A stretch of DNA of 64,000 nt from Chitinophagales bacterium (lineage in GTDB: Bacteria; Bacteroidota; Bacteroidia; Chitinophagales; Chitinophagaceae). The stretch covers positions 186,001-250,000 of the forward strand of contig JAFLBM010000002.1 of assembly GCA_017303455.1 (NCBI GenBank), read 5' to 3'. The notes beneath the pieces were generated by a model. The model was given only the letters and a program-made list of their open reading frames with translations. It ran no database searches and was not told the DNA's origin. Both the position numbers and the translations under genes were made by a program. Below, in pieces: positions 62,347 through 64,000 of the stretch. Positions within the stretch are counted from its first letter, which is position 1, and each line of letters begins with the position of its first letter.

Positions 62347-62665
62347 CTTCTCTCTCTTATTAATAAATCATTGCGATAGCTGCAATAATAAATAATAAAT
62401 CAGTGCCCCAAAATAATTTATTATTTATTTTTCCCCTTGTTTTACAGCAAACCCCGTCATTACAAAATAAAACCCTTACATAAGCGTTAAATAATAACCA
62501 AAATTTTTTTGGCACATATTACTGAAAAGGTTAAATTGCCTTGAAGTTCAATACGTTCCGAACAACCAATGACATTGTGGTGGGTATTTTTAGAGTCATA
62601 AGCAGACTGAAACTTATTATTCTTTAACCCTTTAAATACACCATTCTAAAACCATACCTATGAGC
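62347..62665. other. AT-rich intergenic region upstream of rpoD
   Basis: About 319 bases, the only gap over 300. It begins with AT-rich runs (repeated AATAATAAATAA) and includes a T7 run, TTGGCACATATTAC (62509-62522). No TAnnTTTG box at a proper site, no gene, tRNA or hairpin was found. It probably holds the rpoD promoter, but no element is convincing. Confidence 0.5.
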
Positions 62666-63535
62666 ATGAGACAATTGAAGATCACGAAGTCTATTACGAA
62701 TCGTGAATCTCAGAGTTTAGAAAAGTACCTGCAGGAGATCGGCAAGGTCGAACTCATTTCCCCCGAAGAAGAGGTCAAATTAGCCACCCTTATCAAACAA
62801 GGATGCCAGAAGTCGCTCGACAGACTGACCAAGGCCAATCTGCGTTTCGTGGTGTCTGTAGCCAAACAGTACCAAAACCAGGGACTGTCGCTGCCCGACC
62901 TGATCAATGAGGGTAACCTGGGTTTGATCAAAGCGGCCCAACGGTTTGATGAAACCCGCGGTTTCAAATTCATTTCCTACGCCGTTTGGTGGATCCGCCA
63001 GAGTATTTTACAGGCTTTGGCCGAACAGTCAAGGATCGTACGTCTGCCACTCAACAAAGTAGGGCTGACCAACCGGATTCAAAAAGCTTTCTCCTCGCTG
63101 GAGCAGCAGTTTGAACGGGAACCGTCTGCCGAAGAGCTGGCCGAAGTACTGGAAATGGACCTGGAAGAAGTATCCGCTACGCTGGGTATCAATTCCCGCC
63201 ATGTCAGCATGGATACCCCTTTATCTGAAGGAGAAGACAGCACCCTGCTGGATGTGCTGATCAACCCGAATGCAGAAAGGACTGATGGCCAACTGGACCA
63301 TAATGAGTCTTTGAAAACAGAGATCGACCGCAGCCTGAAAACGTTGACTGAAAGGCAAAAAGAAGTGATCTGTTATTTCTTTGGTATTGGCGTTGACCAC
63401 CCGATGAGCCTCGAAGACATCGGTGAAAAATTCAACCTCACCCGGGAAAGGGTTCGCCAGATCAAAGACAAAGCCATTACCAAGCTGAAAACAAACACCC
63501 GGACAAGGATCTTAAGAACTTATCTCGGGGCTTAA
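62666..63535 (+). CDS. rpoD: Primary sigma factor (RpoD/SigA, short Bacteroidota form)
   Basis: 289 residues from ATG 62666 ([16 protein letters not shown]); ATG 62660 would add two residues. Lacks region 1.1. Region 2: [20 protein letters not shown] and [14 protein letters not shown]; region 3: [17 protein letters not shown]; region 4: [21 protein letters not shown], the -33-recognition helix. Recognises the TTG/TAnnTTTG promoters of this phylum. Likely monocistronic, followed by a palindrome before ffh. Confidence 0.96.
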   Translation: MRQLKITKSITNRESQSLEKYLQEIGKVELISPEEEVKLATLIKQGCQKSLDRLTKANLRFVVSVAKQYQNQGLSLPDLINEGNLGLIKAAQRFDETRGFKFISYAVWWIRQSILQALAEQSRIVRLPLNKVGLTNRIQKAFSSLEQQFEREPSAEELAEVLEMDLEEVSATLGINSRHVSMDTPLSEGEDSTLLDVLINPNAERTDGQLDHNESLKTEIDRSLKTLTERQKEVICYFFGIGVDHPMSLEDIGEKFNLTRERVRQIKDKAITKLKTNTRTRILRTYLGA

Positions 63536-63580
63536 TTAACTAAAACAGTACTCACTGATATAATCTTTACACTTCTACTT

Positions 63581-63588
63581 TATCTTTG
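63581..63588 (+). promoter_or_regulatory. Putative -7 box for ffh
   Basis: TATCTTTG, exact TAnnTTTG match, 69 bases before the ffh ATG. No TTG at proper spacing was found. Confidence 0.5.
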
Positions 63589-63598
63589 CAACTCGTTT

Positions 63599-63626
63599 AA
63601 AAGTGAACATCATGATGTTCACTTTT
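63599..63626 (+). terminator. Perfect 28-base palindrome between rpoD and ffh
   Basis: AAAAGTGAACATCA and its exact complement (14+14, no spacer), followed by TATTTAG. Could terminate rpoD or fold in the ffh leader, since a -7 box lies just before it. The sequence GTGAAC/ATGTTC partly recurs at the ffh start (GTGAATCATGTTC). Confidence 0.65.
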
Positions 63627-63657
63627 TATTTAGTGACAGTGAAAATACTTGTGAATC

Positions 63658-64000
63658 ATGTTCAACAGCTTACAGGATAAATTAGAAAGTGCCTTTAAGA
63701 ACCTCAAAGGCCAGGCCCGGATTACCGAACTCAATATTGCTACCACGGTAAAAGAGATCCGCCGTGCCCTGGTGGATGCCGATGTGAACTATAAAATCGC
63801 CAAAGAATTTACCGATAAAGTAAAAGACAAGGCCATGGGCGAAAAGGTGATCAATGCCATTTCTCCCGGCCAGTTAATGACCAAGATCGTTAAGGACGAG
63901 CTGGCGGAGCTGATGGGGGGGCAGGAAGCCACCTTCAATGCAAAAGGTAATCCTGCGGTAATATTGATCGCCGGTCTGCAGGGTAGTGGTAAAACCACTT
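63658..64000 (+). CDS. ffh: Signal recognition particle protein Ffh (5' part only)
   Basis: First 114 codons, open at the window end. N-domain MFNSLQDKLESAFKNLKG, then ALVDADVNYKIAKEF, and the GTPase G1 loop GLQGSGKTT starting near residue 106. Guides ribosomes with nascent membrane proteins to FtsY. Start chosen at ATG 63658, which begins the family N-terminus. 122 bases after rpoD. Confidence 0.95.
   Translation, partial: MFNSLQDKLESAFKNLKGQARITELNIATTVKEIRRALVDADVNYKIAKEFTDKVKDKAMGEKVINAISPGQLMTKIVKDELAELMGGQEATFNAKGNPAVILIAGLQGSGKTT

Noticed and set aside
62509..62525. Sigma-54-like site TTGGCAC upstream of rpoD
   Set aside because: No TTGC element at the required -12 spacing; the following bases are ATATTACTG.
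1..64000. tRNA, rRNA, CRISPR, transposase or prophage genes
   Set aside because: Gaps were scanned by eye; none has cloverleaf-like, array-like or transposase-like sequence.

Overview
The window looks like chromosomal DNA from a Bacteroidota bacterium, most likely family Chitinophagaceae. The evidence is a SusC/SusD pair, a type IX secretion C-terminal sorting domain, paired ExbD genes with an ExbB, DUF4836- and DUF4890-type proteins, a short primary sigma factor starting MRQLKITK, and recurring -7 boxes of the Bacteroidota form TAnnTTTG. No rRNA, tRNA, CRISPR array, transposase or phage gene was found. Gene density is very high and only one gap exceeds 300 bases.

Layout. (1) 1-1969, minus strand: exbB-exbD-exbD, cut by the window start. 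(2) 2193-19282, minus strand: all 14 subunits of respiratory complex I in the order nuoA-B-C-D-E-F-G-H-I-J-K-L-M-N, with a MacB/FtsX-type permease behind it. Three foreign genes sit inside the operon: a secreted NTF2-like protein between nuoE and nuoF, and an AT-rich ATPase plus small-partner pair between nuoF and nuoG. (3) 19425-23272, minus strand: tonB, a small membrane protein, a PstS-like lipoprotein and a TPR protein, which look like functional relatives of the exb genes on the far side of nuo. (4) 23388-28906, plus strand: a low-molecular-weight phosphatase, hisS, a DUF4836 lipoprotein and an ABC ATPase/permease pair. (5) 28975-37415, minus strand: susD-susC, a small secreted protein, a thiolase and an ELWxxDGT-repeat secreted protein. 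(6) 37511-41161, plus strand: rlmN, a Spy-like periplasmic protein and two pseudouridine synthases. (7) 41162-42655: a secreted GH32 fructan hydrolase.

(8) 42718-57147, minus strand: a long sulfur-assimilation locus. In transcription order it is peroxiredoxin, cysH (APS-reductase type), cysD, cysN, cobA, cysJ, cysI, hemA (5-aminolevulinate synthase, the C4 route), a hemC-hemD fusion, hemB, a siroheme-synthase/TSUP-transporter fusion, then metZ. Sulfate is activated by CysDN, reduced by CysH and CysIJ, and the sulfide is captured by MetZ. The hem genes plus CobA and the SirC-like domain make siroheme, the cofactor of CysI, from glycine and succinyl-CoA. No heme-specific genes (hemE onward) are present, so the tetrapyrrole part looks dedicated to siroheme. 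An Rrf2-type regulator with a cysteine cluster lies just upstream, with a perfect inverted repeat in front of a good promoter for the operon.

(9) 57268-61348, minus strand: rrf2, osmC, a CDF metal transporter, a lipoprotein and an LptF/G permease. (10) 61361-64000: a conserved unknown gene, a START-like protein, rpoD and the start of ffh.

The most unusual parts are the ATPase/partner cassette embedded with overlapping reading frames in the nuo operon, the siroheme-dedicated C4 tetrapyrrole genes inside the cys operon, the SirC-TSUP fusion, and several families of small dispersed intergenic repeats.
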